Positions 1 through 7,709 are shown, numbered from the stretch's first letter. The stretch is DNA of 10,576 nucleotides from JAVRLB01 sp049965455 (GCA_049965455.1 JBMFWH010000045.1:1-10576); one strand, 5' to 3'. Notes: generated by a model not told the origin, from the letters alone. Program-made: numbers and translations.

Positions 1-508
1 CAGAGCTCTCCACAGACCACCTCAAATACAGTAAGGCTGTGGTCCTTTAGCAAACCAACAATCACTAAGGATACAAAAAAAATACAAATCAAACACCTTT
101 GGATTCTATACTATCAAGGGCAACTCAGTCATGGATTTCCCTGAACATTCCAAGAAGGAGGACGTAATTGCATTCCTTGAGAAGATAAGATTGAACAATC
201 CAAAAGGCAGTATAATGATAATACTGGACAATTTCAAATCACATCATGCCAAGAATGTTATTAAGAAAGCAGTAGAGCTGGGTATCGATCCTATATTCCT
301 TCCCCCTTATTCTCCTGATTTCAACCCAATAGAATTCATATGGAAGTCAATAAAGAGAATTATTTCAAGGTCATTTATTGATTCCAGGGAGAGTATGTGC
401 AGTATTATAGAGAAAGCTTTCTACTCACTTTTCCTGTCAAAGAGCTATGCAAAATCATGGATATCAAAATTCCTACTATTAGACATACAGTCGCTTATTA
501 ATGAATAA
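1..508 (+). pseudogene. IS630-family transposase, C-terminal part, frameshifted
   Basis: This is a DDE transposase of the IS630/Tc1-mariner superfamily, which cuts and joins the ends of its own element. The downstream frame (ATG at 131, 125 codons) contains ILDNFKSHH (second catalytic Asp, codon 33 from that ATG) and PPYSPDFNPIEFIWKSIKR (catalytic Glu, codon 68), giving the D-34-E spacing of the family. Upstream, bases 1-81 read in another frame as SSPQTTSNTVRLWSFSKP, which resembles the stretch just after the first catalytic Asp-Glu; that pair would lie left of base 1. The two frames join cleanly at A8 (75-82), giving ...TKDTKKYKSNTFGFYTIKG. The 5' frame alone ends at a TGA near 142, and the 3' frame has a TAA at 32-34. 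So the ATG at 131 is not a natural start; the gene is either a frameshifted pseudogene or decoded by slippage. Confidence 0.8.
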
Positions 509-525
509 ATAAACATGTCAAAAAC

Positions 526-533
526 TATAAAAT
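526..533 (+). promoter_or_regulatory. Possible TATA box for the large protease gene
   Basis: TATAAAAT lies about 60 nt upstream of the ATG at 587. An archaeal start about 25 nt downstream would give a 30-35 nt leader that includes the ribosome site at 573-580. It sits only 18 nt after the transposase stop and may be inside the IS end. An alternative TATA-like stretch is CATATTTAA near 556-564. Confidence 0.35.
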
Positions 534-572
534 AGTAAAAAAGGATACATAGTTTCATATTTAACCCTCACT

Positions 573-580
573 AAGGTGAA
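573..580 (+). promoter_or_regulatory. Ribosome binding site of the large protease gene
   Basis: AAGGTGAA contains GGTGA, complementary to the archaeal 16S rRNA 3' end, 7 nt before ATG 587. It supports that start over any later ATG. Confidence 0.7.
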
Positions 581-586
581 ATAAAA

Positions 587-3500
587 ATGGCTAAAAAGAA
601 TATAATAAAAACATTAGCTGTATCAATAGTGCTTATATTTTTGATCTCAGGATTTTCAGTTATGGTCTATGGATCTCCGGATTCAGGGTACAATGAATAC
701 ATAAAGTATGATCATTTAACACATAGCTCAAAGAATTATACTATCTTGAATCTCCCTGATAATCAAGCATTTAAAAATACAATGGCCAAAGTATCATATC
801 CCCTAAAAATCAGCAATAGCAAGTACCTGGGTAAATATACTGAAAATATAACTGTGATTATCACATTTAAGCTAAATAATGAATCTGCACTTCTTGATCT
901 GTTGAAAAATATATCAACTCCTGGCAATACAGCATATCACAAGTACATTACCAAAGCAATGTTTGAAAAATTGTATTCTCCTGATCCGGCCATATATGAT
1001 CAGTCTGTAAATTATTTTAAAAACTTTGGTGTTAAGATTCAAACTTATGCGGACAGAGTATCTATCTCTTTAACCGGTTCATCATCAATTATTTCCCGGA
1101 TATTTAATGTGAGCTTTGGAGTATATATAAAAGGACAAAATAAATTTTATTCAATAAACCAGGAACCTTCAGTGCCAAACTGGATGGCACCTTACATTAG
1201 CCAGATTTCTGGTATGGATAATTATTATAAACCGGCAATAAACTCTGAATCGATGCATATCAATACTAATAAATCAAAAGAGCAATCTTTTAGAAACAGT
1301 AATTTAATCGCCTCTGAATATCCTACTCCTATAAACAGCAGTGGTGTACAATATATTTACGGATCTGATTTGCAGGTAGCATACGATGAGCAAACATTGT
1401 TTAATTTCACATATCCGACAAAAGAGGTAGTTGCCACTATACTCTGGTCAGGTCAATATATAGGAAAGAACATTACAACCCCCTACGGCACATTAACAAA
1501 TGGAACACTTTTGGGGCCATTTGATCCTGCAGACATTTATGCATATTATAATGATACTTTGCCAGCATGGGAACCTCATTCTAAAATATTAGCAGTACCA
1601 TTAGACGGAGCACCTCGGCCCGGTCCTATCGCATCTTATGATACAAGCGGAGCGGTAGATGAAAATACACTTGATCTAGAAATGGTAGGAAGCACTGCTC
1701 CAGGGTCAATAATATTTAATGTTTATACCCCTGCCACAAACATGAATATAGATCAAGAGTTAGCATTTATTTTGAACCCGAACTCATCATACCTGCAATT
1801 AAATAATGTATCTGTAATATCAAATTCTTGGGGCAGTAGTGAATATAATGACACAGCATGGTATGAATATTTACAAGAAGCAGAAGCAAGAGGCATAACA
1901 GTACTTGCAAGTAGCGGAGATTCTGGGGATAATGCTAAAAGCTCTAAGTACTTAGGATCAAATTATGCAAACGATTGGGTAGAGTTTCCATCAGCAATGG
2001 CATATGATTCTTTTGGCGTTACCGCAGTAGGAGGAACTACGCTCAGACTTACTTCTACGCTAAGTATCGAAAATCAGGTTGCATGGTACATTTCTCAGAA
2101 CGATACAGAAAATGGAGGCCCAGCAGGTAGTACTGGTGGAATTAGCAAGGTATTCAAAGAGCCTTATTGGCAATACGATAGCATTGCTAACAACGTTCTC
2201 AATGGTACAGGTAGGGGTGTTCCGGATATTGCAGCTATTGCTAACAATACAATAATTTATATCACTGTTGATGGAACAAGTTACTATTCTGGACAATATC
2301 TCATGTGGGGTACGTCAGTTGCATCACCTGTTGAGGCAGGAATAGTTGCGGAAATAAATGCAGTCTTATCGCTCAATAATCAACCTTCTTTAGGATATTT
2401 GAATCCTTTATTATACAGACTTGCAAATGATCAATTACAACCTTTAACCAATACAAATGATACAGGATACATAGCGACAGGCACGTATAATTCCTCATTG
2501 CCAACATTGCCATTTTACAATGTGGACTATGGAAGAAATCACATATATGATGCAAATTATGGGTACAATTTTGTTACTGGCTGGGGGTCTTTAGATGCTT
2601 ATAATTTTACTATGTATATACTCAACGTTAATTACAATGGCACCTATGGAACATTAGATGGTGTGCAAAATAATTTAACACTTTCTGGATTGAGCGTCAC
2701 CTCATATTATTCAAATGGTACCTTAAATACTGGATACAATGCATCCATCCAACAAAATTTATTTGTTGCAAATAGCTTGGGTGCTCCTATATATTGGATA
2801 CAAAATGTGATCTATATTAACGGTTCGCAAAAATCAGGATGGTATATGGATTATACCGGATGGGTAGTATATCCATTTTACGGGCAATACCCTGGTGAGG
2901 GAATTTATGAATATGATTTTCCTAATGCTAAAATTGTTTCACTTCCACATACATTTAATATTAAGACATGGATTTCGAATGTTAACAATCCAATGAACCA
3001 GATAATGAACTTTGAAATAAATTCGCAGATACTTCAAATACCAGTTCCTGGAGCTTCTTTTATAATCGGTTCATTAAATTACAGTTATTATTGGCAGGGA
3101 AATTGGTACTATAATGGCCCATATCCCGACAATCCATATCCTGGTGGTCTAGCTCCACAAATTGGTATTGTTGGTGGCCCATCTGGTGGTATCGGTAACT
3201 TTGAATATCCAACATCAGGGACTATGCAATCCTATCTCTTACCATTAGGAGATAGCCAATATATTAAAGCTAATACTGAAACATTTAATGAATCAAATGA
3301 TCAAACAGGTGAAACTGCTCAAAACCTTAACTGGGTATATGAGAATGGGACTTGGAAGTTTTCTGTATTGAACGGTAGTAATATCCAAGGTGTTGTTTCT
3401 AGCGAGCCAAAACGTGCATATAACGTGAATTTCACAGAAAGTGGCTTGCCATTAGGAACACCATGGTCAGTAAGATTTAACAATATTGTGGAGTCCACTA

Positions 3501-6082
3501 TAATGAATTACATAATTTTCAATAATATATCAGATGGGTCTTATCCATTTATTGTTCAAGATGTTGGGAATTACATAGCAACACCATCATCAGGAACAAT
3601 AATAGTTAATGGAGAGGATGCAATTCAGTTCCTAAATTTTTCTTTAAACTCTTCCAATGATGTTTATCCTTATCTTTACCCTGTATATAATAATTATCAG
3701 CAAGATTTAGAAAATAATAAAAGCTTAATTTCTGGCCTGCAGTATGAAGCGTTTCAGATAGAAAGTAACGGTTCATTGAATTATTTTGGGGACTCCAATG
3801 TTACATCCAGTTTATTAAATATAGGAATTAATGCCTACCCAATGATCGTAAATAATTATGAAATCTCAAATGTTGAAAATTTGATTTATAATGTGAATAA
3901 TGTTCAAGAAAAATTCATAAATGATGCCATTTCTTTTGCACTTAATAATGGTTATTCTGGCTATTCTATAGATTTCGAGCCCCCATCAGGGTCTGACTTT
4001 TCTCAAAATGATGCTTATTATTTTGTTCAATTTTTGAATAATTTTTCTAGTGCACTTCACCAGCATAATCTGAAGTTATTTGTGGCAATAGATCCTGCCT
4101 ATAACGGAGTACCAAATTCAGAATTATTTTATTACATTTATCATCCTTACACTAAGATATATGTTGATTATGTAATGGTAATGGCATACGAGGGATATTA
4201 TTCATCAGATTATCCATATAATTTTATAGGTGCTGTGCAATCAATATTAAATGCAGTGGGAGAATATATATCAATAAATCAGATTCAGATAATTTTATCC
4301 ACAATAAATCCCAACACAAATTTACCATTCAATGAAATTCAAATGAATGAAAGGATAAATTATGTTGAACAAAATGGCATTCATGGTCTTGGTATCTGGT
4401 CAATGAGTGAACCGGGTGGCTTTCCTAAGGTTGAAAATTTATGGAACCTTATTTCCAATTTTGAATCCAAAACAAGTAACGTATCAAATTCTAATAATAT
4501 AACATTCACAGAAAGTGGATTACCATCGGGAACAGCATGGTATGTGAATATAACAGGTGATAAATCTTACGCTTCAATTACAGATACAATCACCTTCAGT
4601 GAACCAAATGGAACATATGAATATACAATAGCAACAATAGATAAGGAATATGCTCCATCACAATACACAGGAACTTTCACAGTGAATGGAGCATCAGTAT
4701 CAGAATCAGTAACGTTCAATCTTGTCACATATACAATCACATTTACAGAGAACGGATTGCCAGCAGGAACTGGATGGTATTTGAATCTCAGTAATGGTCA
4801 ATCATTTAGTTCAGTTTCAAACATAATATCCTTCTCAGAACCAAATGGAACATATGAATATACAATAGAGACACCCATATCAGGAGGAAATGATGTTCGA
4901 TACATAACAACAGAATCTTTTGGAAATATTACTATAAATAGTACAAACAAAAATATATACGTGAATTTTACTACACAGTATTATTTGAATATGGAAGCTG
5001 AACATGCACCGGTTACTGACGTATATCCATCTAGCGGCTGGCATAACAAATCATCAAGGATAAGAATATTTTTTAATAATTCACCTTATTTGTCTCAGTC
5101 TGGGTGGATTTATTTCGAGTTTTTATCATGGAATGGTTCAGGAAATGGAAGTTATACTGGGACAAATAGTACTGTGAATATCACAATGAATGATCCAATT
5201 ACTGAAATAGCAGATTTTGCGAGATTATACGTTGTTACCTTCAATGAAACAGGATTACCACCAGGCACAGAATGGTTCGTTAATTTATCTAACGGCATTT
5301 CTTTGACTCCACCATATGAAAATTTTCCTATTAGTGATTATTATTTTAGTGAATTTGGTCAGCTTATTTTAAATGGAACATATTCTTATACAGTTTCAAC
5401 TGTAAATAAGGATTATTATTCAGCAGATCATGGAACTTTTATAATAAATGGTTCAGATTTACGGATAAATATAACTTTTATGCCCATAGAATACCCAGTT
5501 TCATTTACAGAATCAGGATTAGCAGCGGGAACAGAATGGTCTGTAACCTTGAATGGTACAACAGAATCATTCACGTCAGATACATTAACCTTCAGTGAGA
5601 CCAACGGCACATATTCATACACTATCCATGGCTTAGCAGGATATAGAGCAAACACATATTCTGGAAATATTACTGTGAATGGCAACGCAGTCAGTAATTC
5701 TATTGTCTGGAACATAGTCACGTATCCAGTAATAATAACGCAGAGTGGAATACCTTCTGGAACTACATGGTCAGCGACATTGAGAGGAACAGCATTTAAT
5801 GGTGAAAATATCAATATTACAGTTAGCTCAGCAAACGGAACTGTAATATTTAACGAGCCTAACGGATCTTATACATATACTGTACATCTACCATCTGGAT
5901 ACACCTCATCAAATGCAAAAGGATATGCAACTGTTTCTGGTGCTTCTACAACAGCAACTATAACCGCACAATCGCCAGCAAACTATCTGTTATATGTAAT
6001 TATAGCAATAGTGGGGATAATTATAGTGTTAGGAGTAATAATGAAAATGAGAAGAAACAATAATAAAGGTCATAAATCATAA
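587..6082 (+). CDS. Giant secreted S53 sedolisin with thermopsin-like, GH18-like and Ig-like repeat domains
   Basis: An 1831-residue surface protein. Residues 10-28 form a hydrophobic signal segment. Residues about 60-210 resemble the S53 propeptide. Residues about 250-680 are the sedolisin (acid serine-carboxyl protease) domain: E359 and D363 in DENTLDLE, oxyanion Asp D445 in ASSGDSG, nucleophile S577 in GTSVASP. Residues about 680-930 look thermopsin-like (peptidase A5): YWIQNVIYIN, IGIVGGPSGGIGNF, TGETAQNLNWVYENG. Residues about 1026-1290 are GH18-like, with GYSGYSIDFEPP (acid E1131), VMVMAYE and GLGIWSM. FTESGLPxGTxW Ig-like repeats begin near 945, 1304, 1381, 1548, 1636 and 1713; 1465-1545 resembles an InlB-type repeat. 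A transmembrane helix at 1800-1820 is followed by basic residues, so the bulk should face outside. Many N-x-S/T sequons suggest heavy N-glycosylation. Sedolisin identity is solid; the thermopsin and GH18 assignments come from motifs. Activity is inferred: degradation or binding of protein or glycan polymers in acid. Confidence 0.9.
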   Translation: MAKKNIIKTLAVSIVLIFLISGFSVMVYGSPDSGYNEYIKYDHLTHSSKNYTILNLPDNQAFKNTMAKVSYPLKISNSKYLGKYTENITVIITFKLNNESALLDLLKNISTPGNTAYHKYITKAMFEKLYSPDPAIYDQSVNYFKNFGVKIQTYADRVSISLTGSSSIISRIFNVSFGVYIKGQNKFYSINQEPSVPNWMAPYISQISGMDNYYKPAINSESMHINTNKSKEQSFRNSNLIASEYPTPINSSGVQYIYGSDLQVAYDEQTLFNFTYPTKEVVATILWSGQYIGKNITTPYGTLTNGTLLGPFDPADIYAYYNDTLPAWEPHSKILAVPLDGAPRPGPIASYDTSGAVDENTLDLEMVGSTAPGSIIFNVYTPATNMNIDQELAFILNPNSSYLQLNNVSVISNSWGSSEYNDTAWYEYLQEAEARGITVLASSGDSGDNAKSSKYLGSNYANDWVEFPSAMAYDSFGVTAVGGTTLRLTSTLSIENQVAWYISQNDTENGGPAGSTGGISKVFKEPYWQYDSIANNVLNGTGRGVPDIAAIANNTIIYITVDGTSYYSGQYLMWGTSVASPVEAGIVAEINAVLSLNNQPSLGYLNPLLYRLANDQLQPLTNTNDTGYIATGTYNSSLPTLPFYNVDYGRNHIYDANYGYNFVTGWGSLDAYNFTMYILNVNYNGTYGTLDGVQNNLTLSGLSVTSYYSNGTLNTGYNASIQQNLFVANSLGAPIYWIQNVIYINGSQKSGWYMDYTGWVVYPFYGQYPGEGIYEYDFPNAKIVSLPHTFNIKTWISNVNNPMNQIMNFEINSQILQIPVPGASFIIGSLNYSYYWQGNWYYNGPYPDNPYPGGLAPQIGIVGGPSGGIGNFEYPTSGTMQSYLLPLGDSQYIKANTETFNESNDQTGETAQNLNWVYENGTWKFSVLNGSNIQGVVSSEPKRAYNVNFTESGLPLGTPWSVRFNNIVESTIMNYIIFNNISDGSYPFIVQDVGNYIATPSSGTIIVNGEDAIQFLNFSLNSSNDVYPYLYPVYNNYQQDLENNKSLISGLQYEAFQIESNGSLNYFGDSNVTSSLLNIGINAYPMIVNNYEISNVENLIYNVNNVQEKFINDAISFALNNGYSGYSIDFEPPSGSDFSQNDAYYFVQFLNNFSSALHQHNLKLFVAIDPAYNGVPNSELFYYIYHPYTKIYVDYVMVMAYEGYYSSDYPYNFIGAVQSILNAVGEYISINQIQIILSTINPNTNLPFNEIQMNERINYVEQNGIHGLGIWSMSEPGGFPKVENLWNLISNFESKTSNVSNSNNITFTESGLPSGTAWYVNITGDKSYASITDTITFSEPNGTYEYTIATIDKEYAPSQYTGTFTVNGASVSESVTFNLVTYTITFTENGLPAGTGWYLNLSNGQSFSSVSNIISFSEPNGTYEYTIETPISGGNDVRYITTESFGNITINSTNKNIYVNFTTQYYLNMEAEHAPVTDVYPSSGWHNKSSRIRIFFNNSPYLSQSGWIYFEFLSWNGSGNGSYTGTNSTVNITMNDPITEIADFARLYVVTFNETGLPPGTEWFVNLSNGISLTPPYENFPISDYYFSEFGQLILNGTYSYTVSTVNKDYYSADHGTFIINGSDLRINITFMPIEYPVSFTESGLAAGTEWSVTLNGTTESFTSDTLTFSETNGTYSYTIHGLAGYRANTYSGNITVNGNAVSNSIVWNIVTYPVIITQSGIPSGTTWSATLRGTAFNGENINITVSSANGTVIFNEPNGSYTYTVHLPSGYTSSNAKGYATVSGASTTATITAQSPANYLLYVIIAIVGIIIVLGVIMKMRRNNNKGHKS
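3419..3646 (+). repeat. Ig-like FTESGLP repeat 1, isolated copy
   Basis: Encodes residues 945-1020, starting YNVNFTESGLPLGTPWSV. It lies between the thermopsin-like segment and the GH18-like domain, while the other five copies lie after the GH18-like domain. The layout suggests that the glycosidase-like domain was inserted into, or is flanked by, a pre-existing repeat array. Confidence 0.7.
4601..4631 (+). repeat. 31-bp exact direct repeat, copy 1
   Basis: An identical 31-base segment starts at 4838. It encodes the EPNGTYEYTI core of an Ig-like unit. Exact identity in otherwise diverged repeats points to recent duplication or gene conversion. Confidence 0.8.
4838..4868 (+). repeat. 31-bp exact direct repeat, copy 2
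   Basis: Identical to 4601-4631 in direct orientation and in the same reading frame, 237 bp apart (one Ig-like unit). Confidence 0.8.
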
Positions 6083-6414
6083 AGAATATCTTGAGCCAGA
6101 AAAACAATCTTCGAAGCATTCTCAGAATGGATAGATAAGATATGGTTGTATCAGCATAGTTTGAGCATCAAACTGAGATAACATCCAAAGGTAGATTTTA
6201 ACATAGTTAACAGAATTCACAACCTCGTTAATGTAAAACAGGAGATAAATGATTTTACAGGATGAACGTAATTGGTAAAACACATTGAAATAGTTCATGC
6301 TATTCTTTAAAAGATGCTGAAAAGTATCATCGTGCCGTTAAATGCTGGTTCAGTTACTCTGTATTACTATTATGAAATTAATGGATGAATGCATTTTTGG
6401 TAAGGGATAAACGA
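6083..6414. other. Intergenic stretch without a convincing gene
   Basis: It separates the ends of two converging genes. All frames are interrupted. Short open pieces read as coding-like peptides in different frames, for example TIFEAFSEWIDKIWLYQHS near 6106 and DAEKYHRAVKCWFSYSVLL near 6314, so it could be a decayed gene or mobile element; I cannot name the family. No clear terminator hairpin, tRNA or long repeat is visible. Confidence 0.5.
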
Positions 6415-7098
6415 TCACTCTTTGATTTTGTAATGATATACAATTTTCTGAGTGTAATTCGGATATTCAGTGTTTAAAAGCTCAGCAAGTCGGATAATTT
6501 TGTCAGGTTTGACCAACGCGCTTAACCCAGAAATATGGGCATCCCCCACAAAAACGATTATCTTGTTATATTTTGCGGACAGGTTCAATATTGATCTGGA
6601 CATGTATGCGTTCCGATCATCGATCAGGATCTTGGATAACTGTGGATACTGTTTATGCATAAGTGCTAAGATTTCAGATTCTTGGTTCTGAAATTCAGTA
6701 ATTTTCATTTTTTTCCTGGATGGTATAAAAGATAGAAATATGGAAAAGAACAGCTTGCTCTTTTCTTTGAATCCCAGCTCTTTCAGTTTTTGAGATATAA
6801 CCTGAACATTCATATCCAGAAACGCGAGCGGTATGTCTAGCTTCTTAGCCATGCTTGCGGCAGCAAGCATCTCTCCGCCCAGTTCTGCACCCATAGACTT
6901 GGCAATATGCGATTGTAGCACTGACAGTAGCGCGAATACAGAAATTCCCTTATTTCTACGTCTGTCTGGAGAAAGCAATGCCTGGTACCTGAGCTCGTCC
7001 AGCTCTATTCCAATAACGTCTGGACTTTCCTGTGTTACGATATAATCTATCTTTTGAGAAATGTTGAAAACATGTCCCACGCCGATCATTATTATCAT
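6415..7098 (-). CDS. TraB/PrgY-family protein
   Basis: A 227-residue protein of the TraB/PrgY (TIKI-like) superfamily, a fold with conserved His and Glu residues linked in some members to metal-dependent peptide cleavage; the archaeal role is unknown. Family hallmarks are visible: GVGHV at the N-terminus (H9), PDVIGIELDELR (E32), GGEMLAAASMAKK (74-86), LIDDRNAYM (159-166) and VFVGDAHISGL (H188). Unlike longer relatives there is no C-terminal bundle of membrane helices, although residues 116-126 are hydrophobic. The start ATG overlaps the TGA of the upstream thpR gene as ATGA, and I see no separate ribosome site, so translational coupling is likely. A second ATG three codons in (codon 4) is possible. 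Identification of the family is good; the function is open. Confidence 0.85.
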   Translation of the reverse strand: MIIMIGVGHVFNISQKIDYIVTQESPDVIGIELDELRYQALLSPDRRRNKGISVFALLSVLQSHIAKSMGAELGGEMLAAASMAKKLDIPLAFLDMNVQVISQKLKELGFKEKSKLFFSIFLSFIPSRKKMKITEFQNQESEILALMHKQYPQLSKILIDDRNAYMSRSILNLSAKYNKIIVFVGDAHISGLSALVKPDKIIRLAELLNTEYPNYTQKIVYHYKIKE

Positions 7099-7631
7099 GT
7101 TTTAGGGAGATATAATGTAATAGTATCTATATCTTTGTATATTGGGCCTTCTTCTGTTAAAATGCTTTTTTTCAGTTTTATATACTCGGCATTAAAGCTT
7201 CCAAACTCTGTATCTCTGTACTTTTCTAAAATAGACCTGTCGATCCTGCTCTTAACTCTTGCGACTGTCAGATGTGGCAAATGCTCTTTTTCCATCTTGA
7301 ACCCGAGCATCATCAGCTTTTTGTCAATTTGCTCGGCCATTTGCTCCAATGGGTTTTGATCCGTACCGATCCACACTATTTTAACATACTCAATTGAAGG
7401 AAATGTGCCACAGCCCCTTAACGTCACTTTAAAGGCTGGAAACTTGAACGCTTCTAGGATCTTTGTTATGTCTGGAGTAATGCTTTCCTCAATGTCCCCG
7501 AGAAACTTCAGGGTAAAATGCAAATTTTCAGGCTCTACTAACTTCATCTTTCCCGCGCTTGCAAGCTCTTTCTGGAAATTTACTATCGTTTCGAATACGG
7601 GTACCTCAATGGCTATAAACGCTCTTATCAC
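7095..7631 (-). CDS. thpR: RNA 2',3'-cyclic phosphodiesterase (2'-5' RNA ligase family)
   Basis: A 178-residue member of the 2H phosphoesterase superfamily, LigT/ThpR branch, which opens 2',3'-cyclic phosphates on RNA ends and shows 2'-5' ligase activity in vitro. The two signature HxT motifs are present: HFTLKFLG (residues 38-45) and HLTVARVK (120-127). Length and the opening IRAFIAIEVP fit the family. I chose the GTG at 7631 because family members begin with M-R-A-F-I-A; the longer open frame up to 7691 would add 20 residues with no homologous counterpart and would nearly meet the start of gcvH. An ATG at 7658 is a less likely alternative. The gene is first of a two-gene unit with the TraB-family gene (ATGA overlap) and is divergent from gcvH across 78 bp. 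Confidence 0.85.
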   Translation of the reverse strand: MIRAFIAIEVPVFETIVNFQKELASAGKMKLVEPENLHFTLKFLGDIEESITPDITKILEAFKFPAFKVTLRGCGTFPSIEYVKIVWIGTDQNPLEQMAEQIDKKLMMLGFKMEKEHLPHLTVARVKSRIDRSILEKYRDTEFGSFNAEYIKLKKSILTEEGPIYKDIDTITLYLPKT

Positions 7632-7660
7632 AAAATTCTTAATAGCAAATAATACCATAA

Positions 7661-7679
7661 ACTTTATGTTTATTAAAGT
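7661..7679. promoter_or_regulatory. Shared promoter region between thpR and gcvH
   Basis: The 78-bp divergent gap contains ACTTTATGTTTATTAAAGT, an inverted repeat (ACTTTA/TAAAGT, 7-nt spacer) that also supplies TATA-like sequences. On the plus strand CTTTATG lies about 25 nt before a start near 7691, just ahead of the gcvH ribosome site. On the minus strand the TTTATGG-like sequence near 7657 would place a leaderless thpR start at the GTG. Whether it is also an operator is not shown. Confidence 0.4.
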
Positions 7680-7696
7680 AATTCCTTCCAACTAGT

Positions 7697-7704
7697 AAAG
7701 GTGA
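7697..7704 (+). promoter_or_regulatory. Ribosome binding site of gcvH
   Basis: AAAGGTGA, 5 nt before ATG 7710. The in-frame GTG at 7701 lies inside this site and is therefore rejected as the start. Confidence 0.75.
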
Positions 7705-7709
7705 ATATC

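Larger units (their letters stand above)
1..540 (+). mobile_element. Right-hand part of an IS630-family insertion sequence
   Basis: The left part of the element lies outside the window; what remains is the C-terminal transposase region plus a short AT-rich tail. Family assignment rests on the D-34-E catalytic spacing in the transposase (see the entry for 1-508). The right boundary is a guess: IS630 elements insert at and duplicate TA, and several TA dinucleotides follow the stop codon, but the matching left inverted repeat is not visible, so the end cannot be fixed. Confidence 0.6.
4496..5971 (+). repeat. C-terminal Ig-like FTESGLP repeat array with one InlB-like unit
   Basis: Five diverged units of about 75-90 residues begin with FTESGLPSGTAW (residue 1306), FTENGLPAGTGW (1385), FNETGLPPGTEW (1551), FTESGLAAGTEW (1640) and ITQSGIPSGTTW (1716). 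Several end with a (S)EPNGTYxYTI motif and a (T/I)xVNG strand. Between units 3 and 4 of the protein, residues 1465-1545 (4979-5221) form a different module with FEFLSWNGSGNGSYTGTNS and MNDPITEIADF, resembling InlB/Listeria-Bacteroides repeats. The array is a likely stalk holding the enzyme domains away from the membrane. Confidence 0.75.

Noticed and set aside
131..508. A stand-alone 125-residue protein starting at ATG 131
   Set aside because: Homologous transposase sequence continues upstream of the ATG and into a second frame across the A run, so this is the tail of a broken transposase gene, not a separate gene.
5428..5814. Open minus-strand stretch of 128 codons
   Set aside because: Lies entirely inside the Ig-like repeats of the giant gene; the translation has no recognisable domain and mirrors the repeat pattern of the opposite strand.
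7632..7691. Longer N-terminus for thpR starting at ATG 7691
   Set aside because: Adds 20 residues ahead of the family start IRAFIAIEV and would consume the promoter region shared with gcvH.
7405..7695. Open plus-strand stretch opposite thpR, and similar stretches at 6833-7359
   Set aside because: Antisense to clear family members (thpR, TraB) with intact motifs; no ribosome site or TATA box and no recognisable product.
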